From assembly GCA_018660835.1 (NCBI GenBank), contig JABJJN010000024.1:187663-251662 (forward strand): DNA of 64,000 nt, read 5' to 3'. Positions within the stretch are counted from its first letter, which is position 1, and each line of letters opens with the position of its first letter. Source of the stretch: Gemmatimonadota bacterium (GTDB taxonomy: Bacteria > Latescibacterota > UBA2968 > UBA8231). The notes beneath the pieces were generated by a model. That model was not told the DNA's origin. It saw nothing but the letters and a program-made list of their open reading frames with translations, and did no database searches. A program made the position numbers and the translations under genes. Positions 9,327-17,402 of the stretch are shown piece by piece.

Positions 9327-9440
9327 CTCAGCGGCAGGCTGCGCTTCATGGATGAGGAAACGCTGGTCTTCTCTCTGAAGACGCATTGGGCCGATGGTAC
9401 CTGCCAGCTGGTGCTGTCGCCGGATACGTACAGGGGTTGG
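9327..9440 (+). pseudogene. Fragment of a Y2 (IS91/IS801-type) transposase
   Basis: The translation GRLRFMDEETLVFSLKTHW followed by ADGTCQLVLSP resembles the block in Y2_Tnp transposases reading R-L-x(6)-V-x-x-x-L-K-x-x-W-x-D-G-T-x-x-L-V-x-x-P. After that the frame diverges into unrelated sequence, and neither the catalytic Tyr pair nor element ends are present. Treated as a short relic of an IS91-like insertion between rpsU and a broken kinase gene. The 9171-9525 interval holds nothing else I can assign. Confidence 0.4.
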
Positions 9441-9525
9441 AAGTGTGCGAGCAGACGTTCTCCCACTTCTCCGGTGGATTCGCTCAGGCGCCCGCAAGCA
9501 CATCGACCGCTTGCTCGACCCCTCC

Positions 9526-9904
9526 TTAAAAACTTGCCCCCATCTCCACATAGGCAAACCCAAACCGCTCCGCTTCACCACGAACGAAGAGACTCACCTC
9601 TCGAATCTGCGTCGCCAGACGGCCCCGACCCGCATCCCCGAGTTGCTCTATCCACAGATGCCCCGTCCGTCCGGGGCCTGCCGGCCGTCGCATAGGGAAA
9701 GAACGCTGCCGCATCCGCGCCGGAACCCTCGACTGTCGCATCCCCTTCAAAGCTCACTTCGGCCAACTTCAGAAGATCCCGTAACGCATCGACGGAAGCC
9801 CATCCTATACTCAGACGCGCCGCCAGCGATCGTGCGACCGTCGACTTCCCGACACGCGCCGGTCCACCGATGAGATAGAAAGTGGGTTCGACTGTGACTG
9901 TCAT
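9526..9904 (-). pseudogene. P-loop kinase with internal deletion and frameshift
   Basis: The N-terminal part (from ATG 9904) reads FYLIGGPARVGKSTVARSLA with a Walker A motif, then WASVDALRDLLKL and AAAFFPYA, as in small AAA/2-phosphoglycerate-kinase-like proteins of about 190 aa. The frame then turns to nonsense. In another frame the expected C-terminus appears: LWIEQLGDAGRG, ending EAERFGFAYVEMGASF. Roughly the middle third of the usual protein is missing and the two halves are out of frame, so this is an inactivated gene rather than a single sequencing slip. Confidence 0.65.
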
Positions 9905-9920
9905 CCTGGTCCGCCCTCAC

Positions 9921-10619
9921 TCACACATTCAGCTGCTGCACTCGACTCTCCAGCTTCGCAGAATACAACAACTCCTGCGTATGATAGAGATCGTCGTCTA
10001 CGTGCACGGGATCCTCTTCGCTGAAATCGCCACCCCAGCGCATCACGGGATCGGTGCGAATATCCTCGATGAAGCCCAGCACACTCTCAGGTAGCTCGGC
10101 GTGATTGCCCTTACGCAGCTGCTTGGAGTTATAGAAGTCGGTCCCATCCATGAGATTCAGGTCGATAGCGTGGCCCACGTGGTGACAACTCTTCGACGCG
10201 GGTCGTACGATCGCACCTCGGATCTGATTCTCAAGATTTCGCAGGGATGAAGTGGCCCAGATCTTCAAGCCGCGAGCTTGGGCGAAGCTGGCAAGCTTTT
10301 CAAGGTGAGGGACGAAGTCCTCATCGACACGAACGGTCTCGCCTACAAAACATTCGTGGTGAAAGACGACGGACTTGAACCGTGGACGGAAGTCGTCCAC
10401 GGGCAGCACCGGTGCCGACAACTCATCCGCATCTGGAATGCGCTGCACAAAGTCACCGTGCACATAACCGACGCTGCCATCGTCGAGCTTGATGCGCAGG
10501 AAGCGTACCTCCTCGAGGATGGTGAATTCCTGGTCATGGGACAGCACGCCGATCTTGTCGCCATTGGGCTTGACGCGAAGATTCAGCCCCTCAGTTGGTT
10601 TGACCTTGCCTCGCTCCAT
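9921..10619 (-). CDS. Endolysin-like D,D-/L-alanyl endopeptidase (SH3 + peptidase M15)
   Basis: 232-aa protein with an N-terminal SH3-like wall-binding domain (LNLRVKPNGDKIGVL, then DGSVGYVHGDFV) and a C-terminal peptidase M15 domain. The zinc ligands are visible in SCHHVGHAIDLN (HxxxxxxD) and RWGGDF...DPVHVDD, the layout of phage M15 endolysins and VanY-type peptidases. No signal peptide, so export needs the holin encoded four bases upstream (gene ends at 10624). The pair forms a two-gene lysis cassette on the minus strand. Confidence 0.8.
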   Translation of the reverse strand: MERGKVKPTEGLNLRVKPNGDKIGVLSHDQEFTILEEVRFLRIKLDDGSVGYVHGDFVQRIPDADELSAPVLPVDDFRPRFKSVVFHHECFVGETVRVDEDFVPHLEKLASFAQARGLKIWATSSLRNLENQIRGAIVRPASKSCHHVGHAIDLNLMDGTDFYNSKQLRKGNHAELPESVLGFIEDIRTDPVMRWGGDFSEEDPVHVDDDLYHTQELLYSAKLESRVQQLNV

Positions 10620-10623
10620 CGAA

Positions 10624-11160
10624 CTAGCCCCTCGGCTCCTGACTCAAGCCCGTGGCGTTAGACCGGGCCTTTTCCACATCCGCCTGACCCGCAGACCGAA
10701 TCTTCTGGATCTTTTCAACACCGCGGGAGCCGAAGTAGAAACCATAGATCGTGAGCATGATGGTCGTGAAGAACGGCTCCCACGTTTCGAGGGCCGCCAG
10801 CTGGCTCTTGTTGAGGTCGGAGTCGAAGACGCTATAGAAGGCGAGGATGGTGACGACGACGGTCATGAAAATGAGAGACATGGGCCGAATGTTCTTGGAC
10901 AGAACGGAGTCACTCTTCATGTCGAGCTTGAGCCGTTGTGTGAGCTCCGCTTCCAGATTTTGCTCATGCTCAGCCTGCTGACGGTCCAAGTCGTTGAGCA
11001 GTTGCTGTACCTTCAACTCGTACGCCGTCTGGATCTTGAGCTTCTGATTCTTGGTCAGCGCAATCTCCTCGTCACTGGTCACGACGTCGTCGATGACTTT
11101 GGCCACCGTGGAAGCCAAGTCGACACCGACGGCACTGAAAAGTCTGCTATACCAGGCCAT
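10624..11160 (-). CDS. Holin of the 3-TM family
   Basis: 178-aa membrane protein: amphipathic N-terminus, a charged coiled-coil (TKNQKLKIQTAYELKVQQ and on to QAEHEQNLEAELTQRLKLD), then hydrophobic segments around SLIFMTVVVTILAFYSVF and FFTTIMLTIYGFYFGSRGVEK. The terminal FYFGSRG(V)EK block is typical of 3-TM holins, which release endolysin in phages, tailocins and gene-transfer agents. It sits directly ahead of the M15 endolysin gene. No capsid, tail or integrase gene is in the window, so the cassette appears isolated. Confidence 0.72.
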   Translation of the reverse strand: MAWYSRLFSAVGVDLASTVAKVIDDVVTSDEEIALTKNQKLKIQTAYELKVQQLLNDLDRQQAEHEQNLEAELTQRLKLDMKSDSVLSKNIRPMSLIFMTVVVTILAFYSVFDSDLNKSQLAALETWEPFFTTIMLTIYGFYFGSRGVEKIQKIRSAGQADVEKARSNATGLSQEPRG

Positions 11161-11292
11161 GGATGCGTCTCCCTTTTGAGTTTTGTTGTTCGCGAAGGAT
11201 AGGATAGTCGAGACGGTCCGCCGAACCTCCGGCCTTCTGTCGCTGGAATCGTCGTACGAGCGGTGAGCCCGGTCAATTCCTGCGATACGACT

Positions 11293-11917
11293 TCAGGAGA
11301 GTTGCTGCGAGCCAGGTCCGAGAAGACTAGCTAATTCAGACAAGGACTTCACCTCGATGTCTGGAACGGGATCATCCTCTGTCAGTGTCTGCTCGAATCG
11401 ATTCAGCCAGACTGAGTGTAGCCCCGCAGCATTTGCACCTCCTACGTCGGTCCTCACATTGTCGCCGATATGCCAGACATCCTCAGCGTCGAGATTCAAC
11501 TCGGACAGGGCGAACTCAAAGACAGCGGGGTCTGCTTGGCTTGGCCGACTTCTCCCGAAACCACGATCGCGTCAAACCACGACTCGATCCCCAGAACCTC
11601 AATCTTGAATCGTTGCAGATCGGAGGGTCCATTCGTAATCACCGCGAGGGGGACCTTGCCGATGAAGGGAGAAGAGCTCGACGCCACGTCTCCCGACTCA
11701 CCGTCTTCGCATCGGTCTTACCGATCGTCCAGTCAGGCTCTACCTCGGCCCAGATCTCCGCGAAGCTTTCCGTGTTTGCCTGCAGCAACGCCTTCCATTC
11801 AATCGAGGCGAAGCACTCGGCCAGCTCTACACATGTGTCGCGTATGACATCACCTGTGCCGCTGTTATCCAGAAGGGTGGAATCCAGGTCAAAGAGCACG
11901 GCGCGACCCTGCGTCAT
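11293..11917 (-). pseudogene. HAD-IA hydrolase broken by deletion and frameshift
   Basis: Three frames spell one HAD protein. From ATG 11917: AVLFDLDSTLLDNSG (nucleophile Asp motif), then through ETWRRALL. A second frame carries PLAVITNGPSDLQRFK and VVSGEVGQAK; a third carries AVFEFALSELNLDAEDVWHIGD and GGANAAGLHSVWLNR. Restoring one base after the Lys would give the usual K-P-D-P, so that shift is a single-base loss. Between ETWRRALL and the TNG motif about 50 residues of cap and core are absent. ATG 11917 overlaps the sialidase stop (ATGA), showing it was once coupled to that gene. Confidence 0.75.
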
Positions 11918-13020
11918 GGTACCTTCATCAGGTCACCGTCCCCCGTCAGCTGTCCCGCCAACACCCATGACAGATTGAACCGTGCCACACGTCCACCACC
12001 ATTGCGCTCCTCGTATTGCAGATAGATCCAACCCTCACTCGGGGTGCCAGTTCGCCCCACTGCCAGCGACGAATAGGCACTCGGTCCCTCGTCAACCAGA
12101 CGTTTTACCGGCCACGTGATCCCGCCATCCAGACTCGCCCACACCGTGAGGCGCACACGCTCGTGGCTTTCTTCGTCGGCATTGCTGTAGAGGAGAATAT
12201 CTCGTCCTGACACGGGTAGCCGCGTCAGTCCTGCCGCCATACCGAAGTGTCCATTGTAGTTTGCGCCGCGACCCTCTTCGCCGCGGTAAGCGGGCCCGTC
12301 GGGTAGACTGCTGTGGGCAGCATCGGTCCAGGTTGCGCCGCCGTCGCGACTCCAAGCGTGCAGGCGCTCGTGCCGCAAGGTCTCCCCTTCTGCAAAGCGG
12401 TGTTGTCTGGAACTGTAATAGATCCGGCCATCGTCAAGCTCGGTGACGCAGCCTTCCCCTGTGCCATCCACAGGAAAGGGCGTACTGGCATGCCACGTCT
12501 TGCCGTGATCATCGCTGAACACGGCCATGTTGTAGCCCGCCCCTTCTACATAGACACGCGCCGGCCGCAGCAGGCGGCCCGCGTGTGCGCCCTGCCGCAG
12601 CGTCGTCCCGACCTCTGAGAAATGCAGCGACGGCACATGACCAAGCCCATCTTCATCGAAGGCTGGCTCCTCGCCATGCCACGTGCGACCCGCATCCGTG
12701 CTGCGGTAGATCGTGCGCGGCGCCATCGAACTATCCTTTGCCGGGTGTTCCGGATGGCCAAAGAACAGAAGGTCTCCAGTCCCTTCGTCCACCATTGAGC
12801 CGCCCGCATGAATGCCCTCGCCTACGTCAATCGCTGGGCCCCAGGTGCTTCCACCATCCTCGCTGCGCCGCACGGCGAGATGTTTGGCACCCCACGTGGC
12901 GACCACCGTGCCATCGAGGGCGACGACGACATTGGGGAAGCGCTCTTCGGCAAAGATCTCCTGTAAATCCATTCTGGGATCGCCGCAGAAGGCATCGATA
13001 GAATCTGTCTGTTCAGTCAC
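11914..13020 (-). CDS. Sialidase-like BNR/Asp-box beta-propeller protein
   Basis: 368-aa six-bladed propeller with five clear Asp boxes: SEDGGSTWG, STDAGRTWH, SDDHGKTWH, SRDGGATWT and SLDGGITWP. The family includes exo-alpha-sialidases and other glycan hydrolases. Candidate active-site residues such as the Arg triad cannot be assigned safely; ERFPNVVVALDGT and the Tyr/Glu near the C-terminus lie in plausible places. No signal peptide, so it may act on imported sugars. The start is GTG 13020, overlapping the upstream GNAT stop by eight bases; the 3' end overlaps the broken HAD gene by four. Confidence 0.82.
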   Translation of the reverse strand: MTEQTDSIDAFCGDPRMDLQEIFAEERFPNVVVALDGTVVATWGAKHLAVRRSEDGGSTWGPAIDVGEGIHAGGSMVDEGTGDLLFFGHPEHPAKDSSMAPRTIYRSTDAGRTWHGEEPAFDEDGLGHVPSLHFSEVGTTLRQGAHAGRLLRPARVYVEGAGYNMAVFSDDHGKTWHASTPFPVDGTGEGCVTELDDGRIYYSSRQHRFAEGETLRHERLHAWSRDGGATWTDAAHSSLPDGPAYRGEEGRGANYNGHFGMAAGLTRLPVSGRDILLYSNADEESHERVRLTVWASLDGGITWPVKRLVDEGPSAYSSLAVGRTGTPSEGWIYLQYEERNGGGRVARFNLSWVLAGQLTGDGDLMKVP

Positions 13021-13525
13021 TGTCTCTTTCCTTGTCTTGCCTGTCGTGTATCTGTCCTGCCACGATCTTCACATAGGAAATGATGGTCATGCGATCATTG
13101 ATCACCTTGGCGTCGCCGATTTTCACGTAGCCCATCTTCTCATACAGATAGCAATTGCCCGTCTCTTGCTGGATCGTATTCAGCTCCCAGGTCTGCACAT
13201 CGTGCAGACCCTCGACAAGTCTCATCACCTGCTGACCAAAGCCTCGGCCCTGGAACTCAGGAATCACAAAGACGGGACTGATCCTGGCCCGACCCTCCTC
13301 GCGGCGCACGACACGAATGGCGCCGATGCGATCCTCATCAAGCATGATGAAGTAGTACGTCGTGGTTGGCTGCTCGAGCCGGCGGACGATGTCATCGATG
13401 GATTCCTTCGCTGGGTTTGTGTCGACGTCCTGATACTTCTCCAACAAAGGCAGAAAGGCCTCGACCTGAAGTTTGTGAATCGCTTCGGCGTCGTCGAGTC
13501 CTGCTTCTGTCAACGTGATGTGCAT
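13013..13525 (-). CDS. GNAT family N-acetyltransferase
   Basis: 170-aa acetyl-CoA-dependent acetyltransferase. The acetyl-CoA pyrophosphate loop is seen in VIPEFQGRGFGQQVM (R/Q-x-x-G-x-G/A), preceded by the beta4 strand RARISPVFV and followed by ETGNCYLYEKMGYVK, the usual beta6-helix end. Substrate unknown. First gene of a minus-strand group GNAT-sialidase-HAD with overlapping ends. Confidence 0.85.
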   Translation of the reverse strand: MHITLTEAGLDDAEAIHKLQVEAFLPLLEKYQDVDTNPAKESIDDIVRRLEQPTTTYYFIMLDEDRIGAIRVVRREEGRARISPVFVIPEFQGRGFGQQVMRLVEGLHDVQTWELNTIQQETGNCYLYEKMGYVKIGDAKVINDRMTIISYVKIVAGQIHDRQDKERDSD

Positions 13526-13576
13526 GAGTCGTTCAAGAAAAGGTGTCCGCTGGTAAGTCTCTGCATCTCTATTTCC

Positions 13577-14101
13577 TTAAGCACCGCCATCTTTCTTCCA
13601 GCGATGCCACAAATACGTACTTCCACCTTTGCTCATCTCCAGCTTGCCCGTCTCAAGCACTGCGGCAATCGCTTCGCCAGCATTGGCAATCGGCCTCGGA
13701 TTGTGGCCGTTGAAAACCTCCGTTGGATTGATATCGACAAGAGACTGATATCTGTCCCTCATCTCACCCACGGAATGTTTACCTGGCATGAACAGACGGA
13801 TGCCATCGGTTTGCATCCATCCCTTGGGCTGGTATCCCCCCAGCCCGCCCGGATCTGTCTGTCCATAGATCGAGTCGCCGCAGAATAGCAGCTTCTTTCG
13901 ACCCAGCCGCCACAGGATCCACATTTCGCCGCCACTTTGCCCTGAAGGCAGCGCCCGCACGCCGCCCGGCAAATCCTCCTCACCGTGGGTTCGCTTCGGA
14001 GACCCGTGTGCCCGTGCAGGACTGCCCTCAGGGACCAACACAGGCGCCTTGACCTGATTGCCAAACCATTTTGCATCGCGATCATGGTTGGCGCAGGTCA
14101 C
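13577..14101 (-). pseudogene. MBL-fold hydrolase lacking its N-terminal metal site
   Basis: The sequence TCANHDRDAKWFGNQVKAP, then KLLFCGDSIYG and VFNGHNPRPI, follows the second half of metallo-beta-lactamase-fold hydrolases (GD-S and late GH-P motifs). The N-terminal ~80 residues with the HxHxDH metal motif are missing: a stop codon lies immediately before GTG 14101, inside the end of the adjacent GNAT gene. I read this as a gene that lost its 5' part in a deletion. It may still be translated from GTG by coupling to the GNAT stop, but could not bind both metals normally. Confidence 0.6.
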
Positions 14102-14630
14102 TCAATTGTGAGTTTGCCCACGCCCATGTCGACCCCGCATCTGAGCTCTCCTCCTCAACTCGAAGGAATCCGCACTTCTGCAGCACCCGGGCCGACGCGC
14201 CGTTGCCTGCGGAGACACCTCCCACAATCGATGCAACGCCGGAAGCACGCGCCCAGTCAATCAGGCCACCCACCAGTTCACTTGCCAACCCCCTACCCCA
14301 CTGACTCTCGGAAACCACATAGCCGACACGAAGTCGTGCGTTCGCCGTCGACGCGGTTACCGCCTCATACAACAACAGCAAAGCAACTGGTTCGCGGGTT
14401 TCACGGGAGAGTACCAGCAGTTGTATTCCCTCCTTGTCGCGGTCGCAAATCCAGTCCACGGTGCGCTCCGCTGAGAAGGGTCCCTGCCACGATGCAGGCA
14501 GATATTCCGTGACCTCCGGCGTGAGCAGTTCCCGGATGATCTCAACGAGCGAGTCATCGCCATCGGTCTGGGCATGCCAATCGGCCACACTGAGCCTCTG
14601 AGTTTCAAATGAGCAATCCTGGGATCGCAC
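14082..14630 (-). CDS. GNAT family N-acetyltransferase, RimJ/RimL-like
   Basis: 182-aa acetyltransferase with the classical core: LRVGYVVSESQWGRGLASELV (motif A, with a WGRGLA loop for acetyl-CoA) and SAGNGASARVLQKCGFLRVEEE (motif B). The opening TQRLSVADW and EYLPASWQGPF are typical of the RimJ/RimL-type family. Its last residues overlap the truncated MBL frame, so the extreme C-terminus may itself be shaped by the deletion. Ten bases separate its start from the phosphotransferase upstream. Confidence 0.82.
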   Translation of the reverse strand: MRSQDCSFETQRLSVADWHAQTDGDDSLVEIIRELLTPEVTEYLPASWQGPFSAERTVDWICDRDKEGIQLLVLSRETREPVALLLLYEAVTASTANARLRVGYVVSESQWGRGLASELVGGLIDWARASGVASIVGGVSAGNGASARVLQKCGFLRVEEESSDAGSTWAWANSQLSDLRQP

Positions 14631-14640
14631 GAATTATTCC

Positions 14641-15594
14641 TCAGTTGTGTCCCGACGCCGCATCAAGGATCTGTCGACCCATCTGCGGTGCCAGAATGAG
14701 ATCATCAACAAGATCTGCAATCGCCCATCTTGCCTTGCACTCTTCGTCATCGAACTGATGAGTCACCTTGAGATCTTGCGCAAGGCGCCAGGCCTGCTCG
14801 ACGGCCCAGACGATGGGGAACGAGGATACGTCCTCCGTCGACAGTGGCCGTGTTTGTTGATACCCGAAGAGTACCTCGGCCAGTTCCCCCACCGACAAGG
14901 TCCGGCCATCGTCGATTTGATCTGCTCTCAGCCACTTGGTCCGCATCTTCACAACATCAGCCAGCTGCGGCTCAAACTTACAGTTGAAGTCAACGAAGCA
15001 GAGCTGATCACCGTCGTCGAGGACATTTGGCCCACGCACATCACCATGGGTCAGGCCAAATCGGGCAGATAGTGTTTCGGGGGTACCTCCAAGTTGAGCA
15101 CGCAGGTCCCGCACGGCTTCGCCGTGGCCCCACTGCGACGCCAGGGCCTCGGCCTTCTGCAGGGTCGTCTGAACCCATTCGCCGAGGGAGCGTGTCGCGC
15201 CGGGTTGGTGATGGAAGGTAGCGAGCTCCGAGTGAATCCGACCCAGCTCCCGACCGACTCGGCGCATCAGGGCAAGAGAGGCGCTGGCACATTCTTGTCC
15301 GGGGACGAGACGCTCAATCGACACCGCCGACTCCCCGACGTCTACTGAGAGATCACCGGTCTGTGTTCGTATGAGTCCTGCAACGGCACACTGTGCTTGG
15401 CCCAGTTCCTCGACCAGCGCGACCATTTCGCGAGCACTCAAACCGCCACGGGGGAAGTTGACGCGCACAAGACCGAGGTCCTTCACCTGAAAGATTCGCT
15501 TCGAGCTTGGCCAGGGCGTGATGGTCTCTGCAGGAACGTGCCAGTGCCGACTGACGGTCTCGAAGATGGTCTCAGTCGGCGGCAACTCACTCAT
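14641..15594 (-). CDS. Aminoglycoside phosphotransferase-like (APH/ChoK) kinase
   Basis: 317-aa small-molecule kinase. Catalytic loop FGLTHGDVRGPNVL (HGDxxxxN) and metal-binding LCFVDFN (DFG equivalent) are intact; VSIERLVPGQ is the hinge strand. The N-lobe is short and lacks an obvious glycine loop, as is normal for the family. Substrates of such stand-alone kinases range from aminoglycosides to amino sugars and homoserine; none can be chosen here. A GNAT gene follows 10 bp downstream, so the pair may be co-expressed. Confidence 0.82.
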   Translation of the reverse strand: MSELPPTETIFETVSRHWHVPAETITPWPSSKRIFQVKDLGLVRVNFPRGGLSAREMVALVEELGQAQCAVAGLIRTQTGDLSVDVGESAVSIERLVPGQECASASLALMRRVGRELGRIHSELATFHHQPGATRSLGEWVQTTLQKAEALASQWGHGEAVRDLRAQLGGTPETLSARFGLTHGDVRGPNVLDDGDQLCFVDFNCKFEPQLADVVKMRTKWLRADQIDDGRTLSVGELAEVLFGYQQTRPLSTEDVSSFPIVWAVEQAWRLAQDLKVTHQFDDEECKARWAIADLVDDLILAPQMGRQILDAASGHN

Positions 15595-15663
15595 CGGCTT
15601 CCTTTTACTTGCTCGGCCCTGTCGCCTCCTCAGGCGCCGAAAGCTCTCTTAGGAGCGCTTGAA

Positions 15664-15783
15664 TCACTCGTCGTGACGCTTGAGTGTATCGGGCTTGAGT
15701 TCGCCGTCGATGAATACATCAGCCAGCACCCGCGGCGCCAGCTTCTGTACATCCGGATTCGTTGTTTCTGAGTTTTCTGTCAT
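15664..15783 (-). CDS. Candidate 39-aa small protein
   Basis: Short acidic frame starting MTENSETTNPDVQKLAP and ending PDTLKRHDE. GAGGGA lies immediately upstream of ATG 15783, which supports translation. No family is recognised. It could also be the surviving 5' end of a larger gene, given the decay around it. No membrane segment or signal peptide. Confidence 0.35.
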   Translation of the reverse strand: MTENSETTNPDVQKLAPRVLADVFIDGELKPDTLKRHDE

Positions 15784-15937
15784 TCCCTCAACCTGACGTT
15801 TTCTTGGTGTCACCGCGCAACCAAGACATCGATTCTGTGCTGGAGCATCAGGCCAAAGGAACGCTGATCGGGAGCATGCTCCGGCCAGGAGCATGAGTGA
15901 GCAGTGTAGATCAGATGCTCAACCTCATACTCTCTCA

Positions 15938-16483
15938 CTATTGTCTTGCCTGCAGTTGATCCAGGTGATCACCATCGTGGATGCACATGAGCAAGAGCCA
16001 GGCGGTCAAACTCATGAGCCCATGATGCGTCCTGTCCGTTTCCTGCCCGTGATCCGCGGCAATCAGTATGGGATGCACGAACATGGCATACTTGGTCGCT
16101 GCCTCGAGGACTTCTAGCGCCACGACAGAACCCAGAAGCCTGGGCGTCCGGGCTGCATGCTTTTTCACAAGTTCGAAGGACGCATCCATGCGTGGCAAGT
16201 CGAAACCGAGTGTCGTCGCCGCTTCCTCCATCGCCCACAGCAGCCGGTCGCTATTGTGGCTGATGATCTCACCCGCCGTCCACTCCGGTTCGCCTTCTGC
16301 GCGATCCTCGCCGGGTTCGAAGGCACTCTCTGGCAGATTCTCAAGGCATTGGTGCATCTGCTGCCTGAGGTCCATGCACAGCTGCGCCAGTTCTTCTGCT
16401 GTGAAAGCGCCACTCTCTTCCAGTAGCGTAGACGTTTTCTCTGTGAAGACGCGCTGCACGATGGTGGCCATCGGGCTGCTCAT
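15938..16483 (-). CDS. DinB-like four-helix-bundle protein
   Basis: About 180 aa. The pattern EWTAGEIISHN in the middle and LMCIHDGDHLDQLQ at the C-terminus are the His-bearing helices of the DinB/YfiT superfamily (metal-dependent hydrolase or thiol-transferase scaffold). The frame opens at TTG 16498, which overlaps the stop of an upstream fragment as TTGA; ATG 16483 (MSSPMATIV) is the alternative adopted here. Function unknown; in many bacteria such proteins handle thiol adducts. Confidence 0.75.
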   Translation of the reverse strand: MSSPMATIVQRVFTEKTSTLLEESGAFTAEELAQLCMDLRQQMHQCLENLPESAFEPGEDRAEGEPEWTAGEIISHNSDRLLWAMEEAATTLGFDLPRMDASFELVKKHAARTPRLLGSVVALEVLEAATKYAMFVHPILIAADHGQETDRTHHGLMSLTAWLLLMCIHDGDHLDQLQARQ

Positions 16484-16494
16484 TTCAGACTGTC

Positions 16495-16665
16495 TCAAGC
16501 TAAATTCCTGGCAACAATGGAGTGGAAGGTGTAGCCCGTTTCGCCGATGATCCGGCGATAGTCTAGCCGGAATCTCTCTCGGCCGATCTGTGCAGATCTA
16601 TCCAACGCTGCGTCTGCTTGTGCTGGATCATACGAATCTAGTATTCGAGAGGCTACGACCTCGTG
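16495..16665 (-). pseudogene. Possible 3' fragment of a methyltransferase-like gene
   Basis: The residues QIGRERFRLDYRRIIGETGY followed by TFHSIVARNLA resemble the end of SAM-dependent O-methyltransferases (GRERT-x-x-E-Y/F-R-x-L-L-x-x-x-G-F). No start or N-terminal domain is present; going upstream the frame runs straight into a terminator hairpin. The stop overlaps the TTG that could start the DinB gene, as if the two were once coupled. Low-confidence remnant. Confidence 0.3.
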
Positions 16666-16709
16666 CCCCAAAAGGAAACGCCCCCACCGATCGAAATCGG
16701 TAGGGGCGT
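16665..16709 (-). terminator. Rho-independent terminator after the MopE-motif gene
   Basis: A 14-bp stem (16678-16691 with 16696-16709, one loop of CGAA) is followed on the minus strand by TTTCCTTTT. It lies about 35 bp beyond the stop of the gene ending at 16744. Confidence 0.85.
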
Positions 16710-16743
16710 CCAAACTATGACACGTGGTTCAGTCGGTTGCGGA

Positions 16744-17402
16744 CTACGAACAGTCGATGTCCGTCACGCCCTGCACGTTGCACCAGTTGCCCCAATTCCA
16801 CTGAATATTGCTCTGATTGTAGAAGAGATGACAATTGTCGAACTGGGTGCACGGGCGATCGTCGCCGAAGGAGACGGCCGTCGTGTATCCGTTGATCTCA
16901 CACGCCCACTGGGCGCACGTGGCGGCGTCACCGCAGCCATTCCATCCGGAACAGGCACCATGGTGGCCATAGGCTTCACCGTCTGCCGTGATTCGCACGG
17001 AGCAACCTTCATCGACTTCGCCGTTACAGTTGTTGTCAAAACCATCGCCGCAGATCTCTTCGTCCGCATGCACAGTTGCAACATCGCCGTGTCCCAAATG
17101 GGCAGACAGGGCCTTACTCGATACGCTGATCTGCTGAACGTTGTCAGGATTTCCAGGGGGGAAGTGGCACACATCCACTTTACCATTCCCTGCTGCCTTG
17201 GCCGATGGTGTCGCCGGCACGAAGACACGGGCACCGGAAGCTTCGCCACTACCGAAGGCCGTTGTCGTATGGTTCGGGTTGGCTACGAGAGCATCTGAGC
17301 CAGCCGGATCAGTTGGGGCAGCATTGACGAAGACTCCGATTTCAGCCCCGAGACTCGGGCTGCTGCTTTGGTCAAAGAAGGGACGAGTCGAGGCGGTCAA
17401 GT
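16744..17402 (-). CDS. Extracellular-type protein with MopE-like metal-binding motif, N-terminus uncertain
   Basis: Contains two recognisable secreted-protein signatures: KVDVCHFPPGNPDNVQQISV...HLGHGD, a motif seen after VCHIPPGNP in surface proteins, and CGDGFDNNCNGEVDEGC, the EF-hand-like D-x-D/N-x-N-G motif of MopE-type metal-binding repeats. The C-terminal part is Cys/Trp-rich and probably disulfide-bonded. No signal peptide can be found: the frame runs back into the end of the DsbA gene, and the only starts are non-ATG codons (TTG 17402 used here). Either it is exported another way or its 5' end was lost. A strong terminator follows. Confidence 0.5.
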
